A DNA stretch of 64,000 nucleotides from Phytophthora hibernalis (Eukaryota; Oomycota; Peronosporomycetes; Peronosporales; Peronosporaceae): NCBI GenBank assembly GCA_012656075.1, contig JAAKBF010000151.1:372001-436000 (forward strand), written 5' to 3'. The notes below the pieces were generated by a model. The model ran no database searches. It was not told where the DNA came from and saw only the letters and a list, made by a program, of their open reading frames with translations. A program made the position numbers and the translations under genes. This document shows, in pieces, positions 43,649-55,999 of the stretch. Position 1 is the stretch's first letter. Each line of letters opens with the position of its first letter.

Positions 43649-44990
43649 GGCGAGGGTGATGTCGGGTGCTTGGCGGAATGAAAGGAAACTTCGAAGTGAT
43701 CAAGCTAAAAGTGAAGGACACTTGTCCGTTGAAAGTACAAGTGGTTTCTTGAAGCAACGGCACAATCTCATCCCACGCATTCGGCAATCGATTCGCCACC
43801 GTTTTAATTGTTGAAAGCTACAACTGCCAGTGTCGCGTCAAGCTGCTGCTGACTACTGAAGCAAGGTGCGCAAGACAATCAACGCTTTGACTGGCATGGG
43901 TTCTACCGGTAGCTACAGACATGTAGAGGAGGCTTTGTGTGGAGTTCAGGAGCCCCCGAGAGGAGCTCGACAGCTTATTGTCGTCATAATGTTCAACATG
44001 ATCAGACGGCACTTCCTAAGAAAAAGCTAGACTTTCATCATTCTCGCACACGCAGCTCTTCATGTCACTACTCTATTAATGCAACAAGGTGGGTCCCTCA
44101 AATGGATAAGTATCATCACTTGTATCAGTGTAATTCTAGAGTTAATAAAATCATTGGGATCACAACACAGTAAAGCAACATGCACACGCCCACGGCACAA
44201 TCTGATTATGGGATCATCCAACTGAAGAGAAGAAGCACTAAACACTTCAGCCGAAATCCGCAACTGACGTGGCTTCTGCAGCAGTTCCATTCTGCCAACC
44301 AGTCGTTTCGTAAAAAGGGTAATTACCCCAAGGAAAATTAAGTTGCACAAATGTTGCAGTAACCAAAGCTCGACGTATTAATAAAGCGCGGCCAAAACGT
44401 GCTCGATAGATGGACTTATTCATTGCGACCTACAGTTCTGCAGTGACAACGGTAGGGAAGTCGAATTACATGTATGAGCCCTATCAAACGCAAGTTCAAC
44501 GTGGCAATGGAGACTCGCTTCACGCAAATGGCGACTTGGGTAGCCACCTCAGAGCATGACATCGTTGTGTTAGTCGACGTCTCGATGTCCGCACTGAGTA
44601 GACTATCCCGCTGTATGCGGGCTCCAGACTCTGCGATCTATTATACCGGTATTGCTCAAGTTTTGAGGCGGACCAGCTCAACGACGCGCAATTGCCAATC
44701 GAGCGGCCGTCGCTGCTTCGTGTCAGCAGTCAATTGACGAACAGTGTCAGCAACTTGTAAACTATAATAACTCCAACTTTGGATGCAAACCCATTGCTGC
44801 CGACAGCGTTCACATATGAACTTCATCTAACACGGTAGAGACCTCCTCACCACGTAGGCTCTGTGATTCGCACTTACCCCAACTCTCACTGTTCTCTCTA
44901 CCGTACTTAACGAACCACCCACGGTCCACCCAAAGAGCGAGAAAAAGCGAGAGAACAACTCGATAGACCCAACTAAAGACGCAGTAGAGA
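43649..44990. other. Intergenic region
   Basis: About 1.3 kb between divergent genes. It holds an ACTTCGAAGT palindrome core (43687..43696) about 40 bp upstream of the CBM1 gene start, and TACATGTA (44467..44474). No coding region or structured RNA was identified. Confidence 0.4.
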
Positions 44991-45729
44991 ATGGCAGACG
45001 CAGGCAACAGCAAGGCGCGAGAGGTGAAAGTGGTGCTGCTGGGCGACACGGGCGTGGGCAAGTCGTCGCTTGTACTGCGCTTCGTGACCAACAACTTCCG
45101 TCCGTACTCGGAGTCCACCATCGGCGCCTCCTTCATGTCCAAGATGATTGTGGTCAACGACACGCCCATCAAGTATCAGATTTGGGATACCGCCGGCCAG
45201 GAGAAGGTTCTCTCATACTTTGTTCTGATTTGGTCTCAAGTCCAAATTGACACTTCTTGTTTGCTACTCGACAGTATCACAGCTTGGCGCCCATGTACTA
45301 CCGAGGAGCAGCTGCCGCCATCGTAGTCTACGATATCACTAGAAAGGTGTGTTTTTAGTATTATTTTAGTATTCGTTATCATGTTGCTGATAATGTATTG
45401 TTTAATTAATGCAGCAATCGCTGACGACGCTCAAGAACTGGGTCAAGGAACTCAAGCAGCTCGGACCGGACAATATCGTGATCGCCATCGCAGGCAACAA
45501 GAGCGACCTGGAGGAGAAGCGCGAGGTGCCGGCGTCCCAAGCGCGCGCCTACGCTGAGGAGATCGGCGCGTTGTTTATCGAGACGAGCGCCAAGGAAGAC
45601 ACGAACGTGTCAGACCTGTTCATCCAGATCAGCCAGGCGCTGCCCACGGCGTCGGCCGAGAGCAACGCGTTGCCCGAGATTGTGGACCCGTACGGAGGCG
45701 GCAAGAAGAAGTCGGGCGGCTGCTGTTAA
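44991..45729 (+). CDS. Rab5-type small GTPase
   Basis: Three exons, 44991..45206, 45275..45346 and 45415..45729, with two introns of exactly 68 nt, give 200 residues. G1 is GDTGVGKSS, G2 contains STIGASF, G3 is WDTAGQEKYHSL (spliced), G4 is GNKSDL and G5 is ETSAKE. The C-terminus CC is the prenylation signal. AAAIVVYDIT and GQEKYHSLAPMYYRGA are typical of the Rab5/Rab21/Rab22 group, which controls early endosome fusion. The frame is clean throughout, and all residues for GTP binding and hydrolysis are present, including Gln in DTAGQE. Confidence 0.92.
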
Positions 45730-45858
45730 GAGAGTGAACAGCCCTGTCGACGGAGCAGGATGGGTGGGACCCAAGCAGAGCTATCTAGGTGAGAAGTGCT
45801 GAACAATGCGTGACTTTTTTTGATTTTGCCACGGTGTTAGGACGAGTGTTGTCCATTT

Positions 45859-46518
45859 TTACCAGTCGCGCAGCTGGCGTTTGACCTCGCGGTCGTCATC
45901 GCGCCTGCGGTTGTCCACTTGGCCGCGCTTGAAACACGCCGCCAGGATCACCTTGATCCAGCCAGTGTTCCCCACCTCAATGCGCATTGGGATCTATCAA
46001 CAACAAAGTCAGTTGTCCAGTTTTCCAGCAAAAACAAAATTGTGTCCCTACCAGTTGAGCATTAGGACGGTTGGCGAACGCTTCGAGTTTCTTGAGCTCC
46101 GATCGATTCGCCAGCAGTTTGCGCACCCTCGTCGGCTCTGGTCTGCCAATTAGTCCGTGACGCCACACTATTCACGAAAGTCTCACTTAACATTTACCTA
46201 TTCTGCACAAACCTAAATTTTGGGTACCTGGAATGTGGAGATCATGCAGAAAGAGCTCATTCTTGTAAAAGGCCCCAAAAGCCGTCGACAGGTCCGCGTT
46301 GCGATCTCGGAGCGACTTCACCTCGGACGGTTGGAGCACGATGCCCAAATTCCACTCGCGCTCCACTTCGAAGTAGCTGCCCGCGGCCTTGCGGATGAAT
46401 TTTGGTTGCGACACAGAATTTTGATGGGGAAATCACGGAGACCTCTGCAACTGAGAGAAAACCACGGACTTTTGAAGGGAAGAGCTCCCAGACGAGCACC
46501 ACGGGCGAGCAGCTCCAT
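45859..46518 (-). CDS. SmpB-like tmRNA-binding protein, probably mitochondrial
   Basis: Three exons: 46228..46518, 46052..46137 and 45859..45993 (introns of 90 and 58 nt; junction codons restored in frame). The core matches bacterial SmpB: RKAAGSYFEVE, LGIVLQPSEVKSLR, FLHDLHIP, then RKLL..RSELKKLE, IPMRIEVGNTGWIKVILAAC and a basic tail. The N-terminal 50 residues before it (MELLARGARLGALPFKSPWF onward) are rich in Arg, Leu and Ser with almost no acidic residues, fitting a mitochondrial presequence. SmpB works with tmRNA to free ribosomes stalled on broken mRNA. Oomycete mitochondrial genomes have been reported to encode tmRNA, so this nuclear gene would supply its partner. One frame break at T4 (46400..46403). 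Confidence 0.8.
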
Positions 46519-46772
46519 TATTATCCTTCGTCAAAATCTGAAAATGTAGAGAACACAAATTTGGGTTACATAATCCAGCATAACAGCAGCACGACATAAG
46601 AGCAGCTTTGAAGTTGAAGTGGCTGTCGTGGAGCGAATTGCGTGAAAGTGCACATTCGCCTACTGTATCCAAGCGTAAAGTCCACACCTATAATACAGTC
46701 AACAACGGTTGTGCATGGTACAGAATCATTTGTTAGATCGAACTCTCTGGAGTTTAGCGCTCATCCCAATTT

Positions 46773-48048
46773 TTACTTACCGAAGTGCACGCGGAATGCC
46801 AAGGTTATCAGTACCCACGACATTAGATTGGCTTGAACCAGAACCACTTGTGTCTCCAGAACGAAAGCTAACTGGTAAAGTGCATTCATTCCGCAGTTCC
46901 GCTGCATGACAGCGACTAGCACAACAAATGACACGATTTCCAGTAAACCACGCTGGCGACAGTAGAATTCTCGACCGTAGTGTCTTCCAAGTCGATGTGA
47001 TATTTTACATTTGGGAGGCGAATTAGCACCAGCACGAAGCTTCCATACAGCACTAGGATCACAGATTCTAGATATTCCGTCAAAACGTGGCATTCCAACG
47101 TGAAAAGAGTCTCGAGTGCTTCACGAAGAATAAGTGAGCGACGAGTGCGTATTGAGTCAATGGAACAGCTTTCTAGGCTTTGTTGTCGATCAATGCGCCT
47201 TGGCTTAACCACAGGTTTGGTCAATTGATCGGTGGGTGATGCCGGTAAGAGCTTCGGAATGGCGTTCGTTATTGGCTGGATAATATCGTTGAAAGGAACA
47301 ACATGCGACCTAAATGTGGTGTTTTTCTTGCGTTTGGTACTTTGCTCGTTTGAAGCTCTTTCAAGAATGTCGACCAATTCGTTATTGGTATCTGATAGAC
47401 GATACTGAAGACACGAACGCTGACGACCATCGCGCTCTCAGCGCAGACATATCTGACGTAGTGAATGAGTTGAGCCCGGTTGGCTGTAATATCGAGGACG
47501 AAATGGTTCCCAACAATTGCGCGAATTGATCCGATCCACAGCACGTAAAACAAAGGAAGTCCCGAAACTACGATGAATCGAACTGGGAAAACCAGATCAG
47601 AGGCTATGATTATCGCAATAGCCGAGAACGTGCTGCCAACAGATAAACCAATCATGATGAGTTGCCGTTGCGACATATTCACTCGGTCCACCAGAAAATG
47701 AGCTTGTGCTGCAGTAGCAGCTGCGACCACGCCTGTCACTAGGCCTGCTCGGATCCAGAAGCCGTAGTTTGCGTACGAGCCATCGCTTGGGTCTTGCAGA
47801 GATAATAATTCTTGTGCCACGGAGACGAATATTACGGGTAAAGGAGTACACACGCAAATGAAGAGCACACGGGAAGCGGACACGGTTCTAGTGTACTCCT
47901 CCAGCGCCAATAGTCGTTCAAGTGAATACTTGCCACCACGGTGGCTGACTTGTAGCTTGGGCCACTTCCGCAGAAGACGATACCCCCAACCGAGAGCTAA
48001 GAAGTTCCTCGAGCTTCCAGCAAAGATGGGATCATCGAAATGTTGCAC
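46773..48048 (-). CDS. Oomycete-type multipass membrane protein
   Basis: Start at 48048 (MQHFDDPIFAGSSRNFLALG). After a basic N-terminus there are about six hydrophobic segments (VLFICVCTPLPVIFVSVA, WIRAGLVTGVVAAA, FIVVSGLPLFYVLW). A cytosolic loop follows, then more helices near the end (ESVILVLYGSFVLVLIRLP and a final set). The VLF.C..TPLP and L.DP..G...N..FWIR signatures recur in a family I associate with Phytophthora genomes, of unknown function. Two single-base frame breaks (near 47385 and 46945) are needed to reach the stop at 46773. Not a recognisable transporter by motif. Confidence 0.6.
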
Positions 48049-48687
48049 AGCGCCTTGTCAAACTAAAAACAACAACGAATGGAAGTGCACAAGCTGTCAA
48101 TTTATTTGTAAGCTCGCATGCGATGCTCGTAAACATTTCCAGAAGTTTGGCTGAGACTAAATGAATGTAACGCTAAACACGGGGTCAATCTTCTGCATCA
48201 AAGTTTGTTGGTGTGCAGCATTACTACAGTAGTATATGTCTTCGCAAGCTGTCAGTACTCCATTCATCTAAAGCCGGGGCTTCACTCCGAGAATTCTACT
48301 GCTAGTGTACCAGTTTGTGAATACCTAATTCAAGCAAATTGAAGTCACCAAAGGGTTAACCGGGTCTAGCACACGGATACGAGGTGATCAGGACCGTAGC
48401 TTGTATTTTAACATTTGTGTCGAAAGTCAACTGAGGAAAAATAATCAACTCTACAATGGATACATGTATTGCATCTACATTGAAAAACGAAGGCGATGCT
48501 ATTAATATGCTGTTATGCAATTGCAAGTTGCAATTGTATACGTAGTACTTCGAAGTGTCGTGGAATGAAGAATAAAATACTTCGAAGTAGAGCTGTAGCA
48601 TTCAGGGTGGAAAAAATACGTTAAGTCAAACTTTTGGGAGGAAATTCAGCGAGCTCATTGACGCGTAAGGAATCGAAGAAATGTCAC
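48049..48687. other. Intergenic region with two TACTTCGAAGT palindromes
   Basis: Non-coding, AT-rich. It holds TACTTCGAAGTG (48546..48557) and TACTTCGAAGTA (48578..48589), 21 bp apart, and TACATGTA (48461..48468). These lie just beyond the 3' end of the ERFL pseudogene. Confidence 0.5.
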
Positions 48688-49277
48688 TCATTTTTCAACG
48701 AAGACAAAACACGTACGTTGGTCTCGACTTCACCACTCTCGCTCCCAGTCACCTCCTCGAGGAAGCGTTCACCCGCAAAGCTGTCACTTCCCTTCACCTC
48801 ACCTTCCGTGCTCTCGGTTCCGGTCACTTCCTGTAGAAAGCGTTCACCCGCCAAGCTGTCGCTGCCTTCCGTTTCGGTGTCCGCACTGGACCTCCTCTAG
48901 GAAGCGCAGCTCGCCATGCCCTCAACATCGCTGCCCTCACTGCCGGTCAGTTCCTGAAGGAAACGGGTAACCGCGAAGCTGTCGGTGTTGGATCCAGTAC
49001 TCTCGCTACCAGTGACCTCCTGGAGGAAGCGATCACCAGTAAAGCTGTCGCTACCTTCGTCGACTGCAGAGGCACTATCGCTTCCCTCAATCTCGAACAG
49101 GAAGCGTTCACCTTCGGTGCTGTCACTCTGGCTGGCGTCGAAACTGGCGTCGAAGCTCGTCAGAAAACGTTCATTGTCCTGCTCGGTACGGAGGCTGGCA
49201 GCGTTAACACCGTCGAAGGTGGTGAGTGCGAGGGCAACGACGACGGCGAATCTGAGGACGACATTCAACGTGGTCAT
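48688..49277 (-). pseudogene. ERFL-repeat secreted protein, truncated copy
   Basis: The first 110 or so residues after the signal peptide (MTTLNVVLRFAVVVALALTT) are almost identical to 58485..59136. A deletion of about 10 bp relative to that copy changes the frame, giving MASCAS and a TAG stop (48897..48899). The same frame then stays open to 48688 with further GERFLQEV repeats. So one deletion plus one nonsense codon separate the two halves. It could still make a short secreted acidic protein. Confidence 0.7.
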
Positions 49278-49344
49278 GGTTGATGAGGTTGCGTGTGTCG
49301 ATGGCAGCTGAAGAGGTCAGTCGGAGGTGTTTCCGGTCCGTGGG

Positions 49345-49360
49345 AAAATTGAAAGTGACC
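49345..49360 (-). promoter_or_regulatory. Initiator-like element of truncated ERFL copy
   Basis: On the minus strand this reads GGTCACTTTCAATTTT, 68-83 nt before the ATG at 49277. It corresponds to the elements at 40375..40390 and 58407..58422 and shares flanking GGACCGGAA sequence with the former. Confidence 0.45.
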
Positions 49361-50413
49361 GAGACGAAGACAAACTGCCGAGGAATTTCCGGTTGGGTCA
49401 CTTGCTTCGGTGCCAACTAAAAACGTTTCACCTCCCATGACTTCATTTAGCTGACAAGCTAAGACACATACTGTGCTGAATAAGGTGGAGTAACGTTTCT
49501 CTCGGGGAAGTGGGGATCGTGAAACTGCATGCGACCACACACTTGGTGTGGATTCATGGGTTTCTGCTGCAGTCGGTTCTCGAACTCGCCAGGGCGTATT
49601 GGATAGTATGCCCAACGAGTCACGAGATCCTGCAGCACTCTCCATGATTATATCCTGTCATGCTTGAGGTGTCATGCCTTTCATAGATGGATCGATCGCT
49701 GCCCAGAAACCGCCTTTGTTATTATAACAACAAAAATAGCACTGCATGGATAGTTGTGCGAAGCCAATGGGTAGTATGACATTGAATGGAGTCAAATGAA
49801 GGTTAATGCTTTCATAAAAGTGCCGCTGGCATCGAGTTGTACTGTACAGCCATCACAGTCGATAAGATTGCAACATGGAAAGAAGTCAGTGTTTGACACT
49901 GATACGATTTTCGAGCACAATTTTTTAATCTTTACGTTGTTATAAAACGTAGACCGTTCATACCGGTACTGTACAGTAATTACTGGATCTATTACTGTAA
50001 AAAAATAGTCATGCACCTTTTGAAAAATATTTTCATTTCTACCGTGTATTTATTCTGAGTGTTGCAAGTACTATATTTACTAGTACTACTGAGCTACATG
50101 TACCGGTAGTAGATTTTAAGAAGGACTCTAAATATTAAAGCCATTAGCATTCGAGGAACGTTAATTAATACATTTCCGCAGCAAAAATCGTAAACCATAA
50201 TTAGTCATGGGCCATGACTAATTATGGTTTACGATGACTCATGGCACGACTAATTAGAGTGAAGGGTGTATTAATTGCTTACCGGCCTGACGGGGCCGGG
50301 GAACTCGAAGTTTGATTTGAATCTACAAGGCCCACTCGTCAGTTGACCTGATGATATTTCCCACCAAAGTGTTTTCACTTACAAAACATTTATTTTACCA
50401 TCCTGTTGGGTGA
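49361..50413. other. Intergenic region with long palindrome
   Basis: No credible gene. It contains TACATGTA (50095..50102), TA-rich stretches and the 49-nt palindrome described separately. Confidence 0.4.
50187..50235. repeat. 49-nt near-perfect palindrome
   Basis: Arms of 24 bp (50187..50210 and 50212..50235) are exactly complementary around a single G. A partial third copy of the inner sequence (CATGGCACGACTAATTAG) follows within 20 bp. Likely the core or junction of a small inverted-repeat element. Confidence 0.85.
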
Positions 50414-51099
50414 CTACGTCCGCTTTGACTTGATCAACGCCGCAATCAACGACATCATTTTCTGTTGACGCTGAAGAGCTCCTTTGCGCTCCTCCCTTTC
50501 GCGGTTCTCTCGCTCTATCTCTCTACGGTCGGCGTCTAGCTGTGTTTTAACTGCCAGCTCAATGATCTGGTGGTAGAGGCTCATGAAAGAATGACGCGGC
50601 TCACTCTCATAATTACCTTGCGTATGCAGTTCGACTCCCGCTTCGATTTCTTGTTGAGGAGGTTCAACACCAAGCACTTGGGCTTCTATGGTCTCAGACG
50701 GATCCGCAGCGGTGGTACTGCTGATACCAGCAGAGTCGATGTTGGCACACTGCTGCACAGCACAACTTCTGTTGTCGGATAAAGGTGGCTGGTTTGTTGG
50801 AGCTTCGAAAAATCACGTTGCTGGACTGACGGAGTAATTTGACCGGTGCAAATGGAATCATTGTCCATTTGCATCTGCCACCCCGCACTGCATGTACCCC
50901 GTGGCATTCCAACACGCCCGCTCCGATGAAATGCCTCAGTCATACGGTCGTGTTCCGCCATGGCAAGGTAGCGCTTGTTGATCCGTGCCTTAATGGTTCT
51001 TGCGAGTGTACGTACAGCTGGATAGGAATTGGAGTACGACAGCGACCATAAAGTAGTGAACTTCTGGTGCAGACTGGTTGTAGTCCGATCAACCCACAT
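50414..51099 (-). CDS. Possible small DNA-binding/coiled-coil protein, frame-broken
   Basis: The N-terminal part (from ATG 51099, MWVDRTTTSLHQKFTTLWSL) is Arg/Trp-rich. The C-terminal part is a charged coiled coil (RREIERENREREERKGALQ) ending at 50414. The two are in different frames that meet near 50740. Similar charged coiled coils end the Myb/SANT-like accessory proteins of some plant and oomycete transposon-related genes, but no SANT domain is clear. Could be a decayed transposon accessory gene. Confidence 0.35.
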
Positions 51100-52537
51100 C
51101 CGCTCTTTCCTTTCGGCGTACTGCTATTCTAAGATAGTACCTTCAGCGTGGGATGGCGGGTACAGTGCTAATTGAGAAGTGATTATGGAAAGATCAACCC
51201 ACGGAGCTTCCATCGATACCTACCATGAACTTGCGGAGAGGTGCACAACGCAAATGAGGATGGGGCGACACAAAATGCTTCCATTATGAATTGAACCGTT
51301 TCTGGCTAACTGCAATTGCTGACATGTGCATGAACGCTGAGCTACATGAGCTCGTCACTAGTCCTTCTTTGCTCTGTGTAAAGTTTTTCACCTTCCTATG
51401 TCTGAAACGTTGAGCCTCTTCCTCATCTTTGTTGCGTCTGTGGAGGGCTCGCTTCTTGCGACACGGTTGTTTTATTGGCTATATGCGGTAAATTTCGGTT
51501 TGACCGTGACTCAAGACCATCCGACGCGGGTTTCTTTCGGCCCCAACACTAAGTTTTGATATGCACTGCGTAAGTCAGCTTCGTCTTCGTCGAATGTTTC
51601 ATATTGTTGCATCGTGTGAGCGGCAGCGTTGTGTCAATTTACATTACAAAAATGATTGAGATGTGCAGTTGGCACACAAGTATAATTGTACAATGTTGAC
51701 ATTGTATTACTCTCTACTTGTTTGTATAAACTTGACAGCATACGTGTGTCAGATGTAAATCTTGTCCTTACATCATGTAAGAAACACTTGCAGCATTGTA
51801 CCCAATCACATTATTGTAATAGTTTGGTACATTTTTCCAATTCTATTATTGCAACTAGAATACAAGTTATGTTCATCAAATCCACGGTGCTGCGCTTCTG
51901 CCACTTGCGCAGCTGTTCGCTGGGAATCTATTGCCTCGGTCTTAAGCTTGAAGTCCGATGCAATCACCATAGTGCGCGCAAATGCAGAGACCTGACTTTG
52001 CGGTTCTGTGTACGCGTTTGGATCGGGGTGGGTGGGGAGCTTCCGTTGAGCTGGCATTTGCACGGTTTGGCCGGCATATATTGCGCTGGCAGAAGAAGTT
52101 GGGATAAGCTTAGTCACGTGGCGTTCACAGTCTTGTATCACGCATGCAATAGACCAAGTAGGCAAAGCTCTTAAGTTGAACATAACTGGTATAACGACGA
52201 ACACGTACGCAAATTAAGCAGTGTTTAGTGCGTTCTCCGTGGCCCCGCATTGCCACACATACCAGAACACCGTCTAAACTTAGCCAGCCTCGTAATGTAC
52301 ACCACTAATTACCCAATTGAAGGAAGTGGAGTAAGACCTTATCAGAGTTTACCCCGATGTGTCCTTGTCAACGGCGAGTTGGGTACATTTGTGGGTATCT
52401 TGCCATGAGCAATTTCCTTTAAATGTACTACTGAGAACATAAAGAATAAATGTACTACTGAGAACATTAAAAATGTATTTCACGCTGAGTGCATAGATTT
52501 GGCTGATCTTCTACGATGCCGATACTGATATCAAAAG
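51100..52537. other. Intergenic region
   Basis: About 1.4 kb without credible coding sequence. A 20-nt direct repeat AAATGTACTACTGAGAACAT occurs at 52421..52440 and 52448..52467. It may lie near the 3' end of the Helitron fragment, but no CTRR end with hairpin was confirmed. Confidence 0.4.
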
Positions 52538-55500
52538 CTAGGTTTCTGACATGTCTGCAACGGTGTTGGCAGACAGTATCTTTAGACGCTTTTCTTCAGC
52601 CAGGGCTTCTTCGCTGGGGTGGGCCCAGGCTACAATTTCTGTTGTTATTGGCTCAAGAGTAGCAAACGCGTGTCGTGAGGTTACACGCGACACCAATAGA
52701 TACGGTTGCTCCTTTTTGTTTCTATCGCCGTTTTGGAGCGCCATTCAGTGACAACCATCCCTTCTAAGGTTTCTCCTTGAACCTTGTAAACAGTAGATCC
52801 AACGGCACACACCAGTGGAAACTGGCCAACTTTTACTGCCAAAAGCTTCTCGGTTCACCATTAGGGCTCAGTGGGAGTGAAATCTCACAAGGTTTAAATG
52901 GATCACAGTCGTAAAACAGTGGAAATAAATCAGAGTCGACGTCATTTGCGACGGATTTTGCCAGTGGACCTCTAGGAAGCCTCACTATCAACGCTTGTGG
53001 AGGCGCATGTGGTAGTTGCACGACCACACCGGATACATCATCATGAACGATCCGAAATTTTGTCCCTGGTTGAAAAATGATTTTTCGAGCGTACCTAAAG
53101 TTCCATTGGCAACTAGTTTTTCAGCGCGAATATTTTGTGTAACTTGAATGGGCATGCCTTTTTAGGCATTACGTCGAAAAATGGTGCCATTCGCCCGAAT
53201 TTGTTATCGGGTAGTCGCATCACCATTTCAATATCGGAACGGCTTAGACCTTTCAGTCTTCCCTTGAAATTTGCAACAATACGCGTTGGGTATTGTGCCT
53301 GGGGTAAGCGAGAAGCAGTCGTTGCGATAAATAAATTGTTGATTGCTTGTCGCGTAACATTGTCCGGTGTCACAAATGTTGATATAGTTCTGTTTTGAGA
53401 ATTTGGACATGTGATATTGTTCGCATCCTGGCGGACAACCCTTGAATTGATTAAACCAATGAATTCCGTCGTCCAGACCCCCAACCGTGCAAGCCGACAT
53501 CCTTCCCCCACTCGGGGTCGTTTTTAAAGCGAACGGAGTCCTCGAGGATGACAACGCTAACAAATTTCTGCCACAATTGATACCCAGTTAGTGCTGTCGC
53601 TGAACATCTGGCTCTCAACCAGGGCTTGATGTAGACCAGGTCGGCTCCAACAGGTGGTAATTGCAGGAAGTCACCAACTAGAATAACATGGATACCCCCA
53701 AACGGTACTTTAGCGTTTCGTGTTGCCTTCCGTAGACGTTGATCCAGCACCACAAGTTGAGTTTTATACATCATTGACACCTCGTCGATAACAACAATGT
53801 CTAAGCCCAATATTGAGCCAGATTTTGACCCCTTTAATTCTAGAAGAAAGCTAGCCAATGTTCGTCCAGAGATTAAGGTCGCTGCCTTTCCTGTCAGCGC
53901 TGTTTTCAACATGCAGTCACCACGTCTCCACCTAGAACACAATTCCTGAACAGCACCGATTACGCGAGTTTTCCCGGTGCCACCTTCACCACCTAGGTAG
54001 AATAGGAGCTGATCGTCGCATAAAACTTCTTGAACATCCACATCCTCGTAATTCAGATCATCGTTTTTCCAGCGATTCAACAATGCAGATCCAATTTTGC
54101 GAAACGCAGCATGCTGTAGCCTGTTCAATGTGAACAAACTTGATATTTCAGCTATCGTTGCAAATGATTTGGATGGTACTGCATACAACCCGCTTGAATG
54201 TGATTCCTGCATAGAACTTTCGCTGAGAGCTTTGTCCAATAATTCCACAAGCTGTGAATCTTGTTGGACATCGGCATCGACAGGAGCTGCACCCATTGTA
54301 GGGTTGTTGGTACTAGGATCGCGCACCCACTTTTTCTTGTATTTTAAAGTTGGGAACTCAGCATCGTAATCAAGGTTTTGAGAGAGTGCTGTAGTGCGAG
54401 ATGATACTCCGTCTAAAATTCCTGTTTTTTGTAAACGCCATAACAATACGCTTTGTGTGGTCACTGTTGATTAGACTGCTCGGGTACAATGCTGGACTAA
54501 GTTTGTTGGAATCAAGAATATCATCAAATACCTCGCCATCAAACGGCAAGATTCCCTTTGAATCAACTTCGTTTTGGTCTACCAGCACACCTCCAACAGC
54601 GAAAATATCTTCGTCGCTTGAATCATTACTACATGTATTCGATTGTGAATCTTCATCATCTGCTACCCATTTAAACTGATGACTTGCAGCTGTATTGGCT
54701 GCCTGACTTCTGCCAAATGTAAAATCGTGCATATTGGCCATTATATCCACAACAAAGTCACTGCGGTCGGTTTCCCACACGGAATATGCCTCTATACACG
54801 TTTCCCCAATGGGATGAGTTTGTTCAGTCAGCCCTGCAAGTGTTCGAAAACTCTTGAAAAGTACTAACGAACCAATAGCATGCTTAAGCTGTTCTTCGTC
54901 GCTCGAATCATCGGTAATGCCAGGGACTTGATACCCAATAATCATGGGAATATAGTCGCAATCGTGAACGCCAAGACAATGTGTTTCTGACAGCGGGTGG
55001 TCAGCTTCAAAAGAATACCGAGATAATTTCGGTTCTTCAGAGTGTCTGAGAAAGTACTTCATCACAAACTCGTACACATTAACATTTTCGAGCTCGTTTG
55101 GGCGATATATGTAATCATCTAAAATACTGACTGCGGTAGCGTTGGAATTCGAGGAGCGGTCATTACTGGAACGGACCACCAATTGACACTGATAGTCTTC
55201 GTTGAAACAGAGTTGTCGTATCATGTCTCCTAGCGGGAGTTTACTGCATATAGCACTGGTATAGCAGCATGGGCCAATATTCAAGTACAAAGCCGCCAAC
55301 GGACCCGCAACTTCCTGGCGATTAGTCATCGAATACACCATCGATGCAACTCGCTTCCTAGGTCTTGCAATACGATCTGTAACATGAGCGAACGCGGCGT
55401 TTTCGTCTGCTTGCTCTTTTTCTTGACGTCGTTTTAATGACGTTACCGCAATTGGAATCACGGAATCTAGTCTTCGTTGCTGTTTGGTAACGTATTTGCA

Positions 55501-55999
55501 GGCGTAGTACATGCGATCAAGTGCTTCAGTGCCACCAAAAGAATTTGGATATCGTGGCTGCACTTGAAGGTCGCCATAATGGCATAGTTAAACCTACCCT
55601 TCAACGCTTTATCATCCCAAATAATCACTTCCGCGTACATATTTCTCGCCATTGCCATGTTATAGCCCACTCCAGTTGGACTCGGCTCCACCACCGTGCG
55701 TCGGACTGCATCAACACCGGTGAAGCAAGTGCCATGACCACCACTTAGACGCTTTGCGAAAAACAGCATAGCTTGAGCGTCACAACCACATCCGGCCCTG
55801 GCCGTGTCCTTGAAATGAAACCACGAAAATCGGAGACTGCCGAAAAGAAGTTGAGAGCTTCCTCTTCCTTCTGTTTTAGCACGTCGTTATGAATGGTGTC
55901 AAGGAGGTTCATCTTGAAGTCCGGTTTTGGAATAGGTCGTATTAAAAACTGGCGAAGTGTTGTGTCCGCAAAAGAAGAAATGAAGTCAGGGCGGTACAA
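52538..55999 (-). mobile_element. Decayed Helitron-type replicase/helicase
   Basis: Read from 55999 downward, several frames join into one protein. First comes an N-terminal fragment with FKCSHDIQILL and YACKYVTKQQRRLDSV, typical of the region after the Rep domain in Helitrons. A long divergent middle follows. Then a PIF1-type helicase: Walker A GGEGGTGKTR, Walker B VVIDEVSMM, motif III VILVGDFLQLPPVG, and a later RFKNDPEWG. The frame breaks near 55560, 54420, 53500 and in the C-terminal part, and no HUH Rep motif is visible, so the copy looks inactive. Remaining C-terminal pieces lie at 52538..53027. Some breaks may be sequence errors. Confidence 0.7.

Noticed and set aside
46361..46374. ACTTCGAAGT within the SmpB coding region as another copy of the palindrome
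   Set aside because: It lies inside the conserved coding sequence and lacks the outer T/A. Treated as coincidence.
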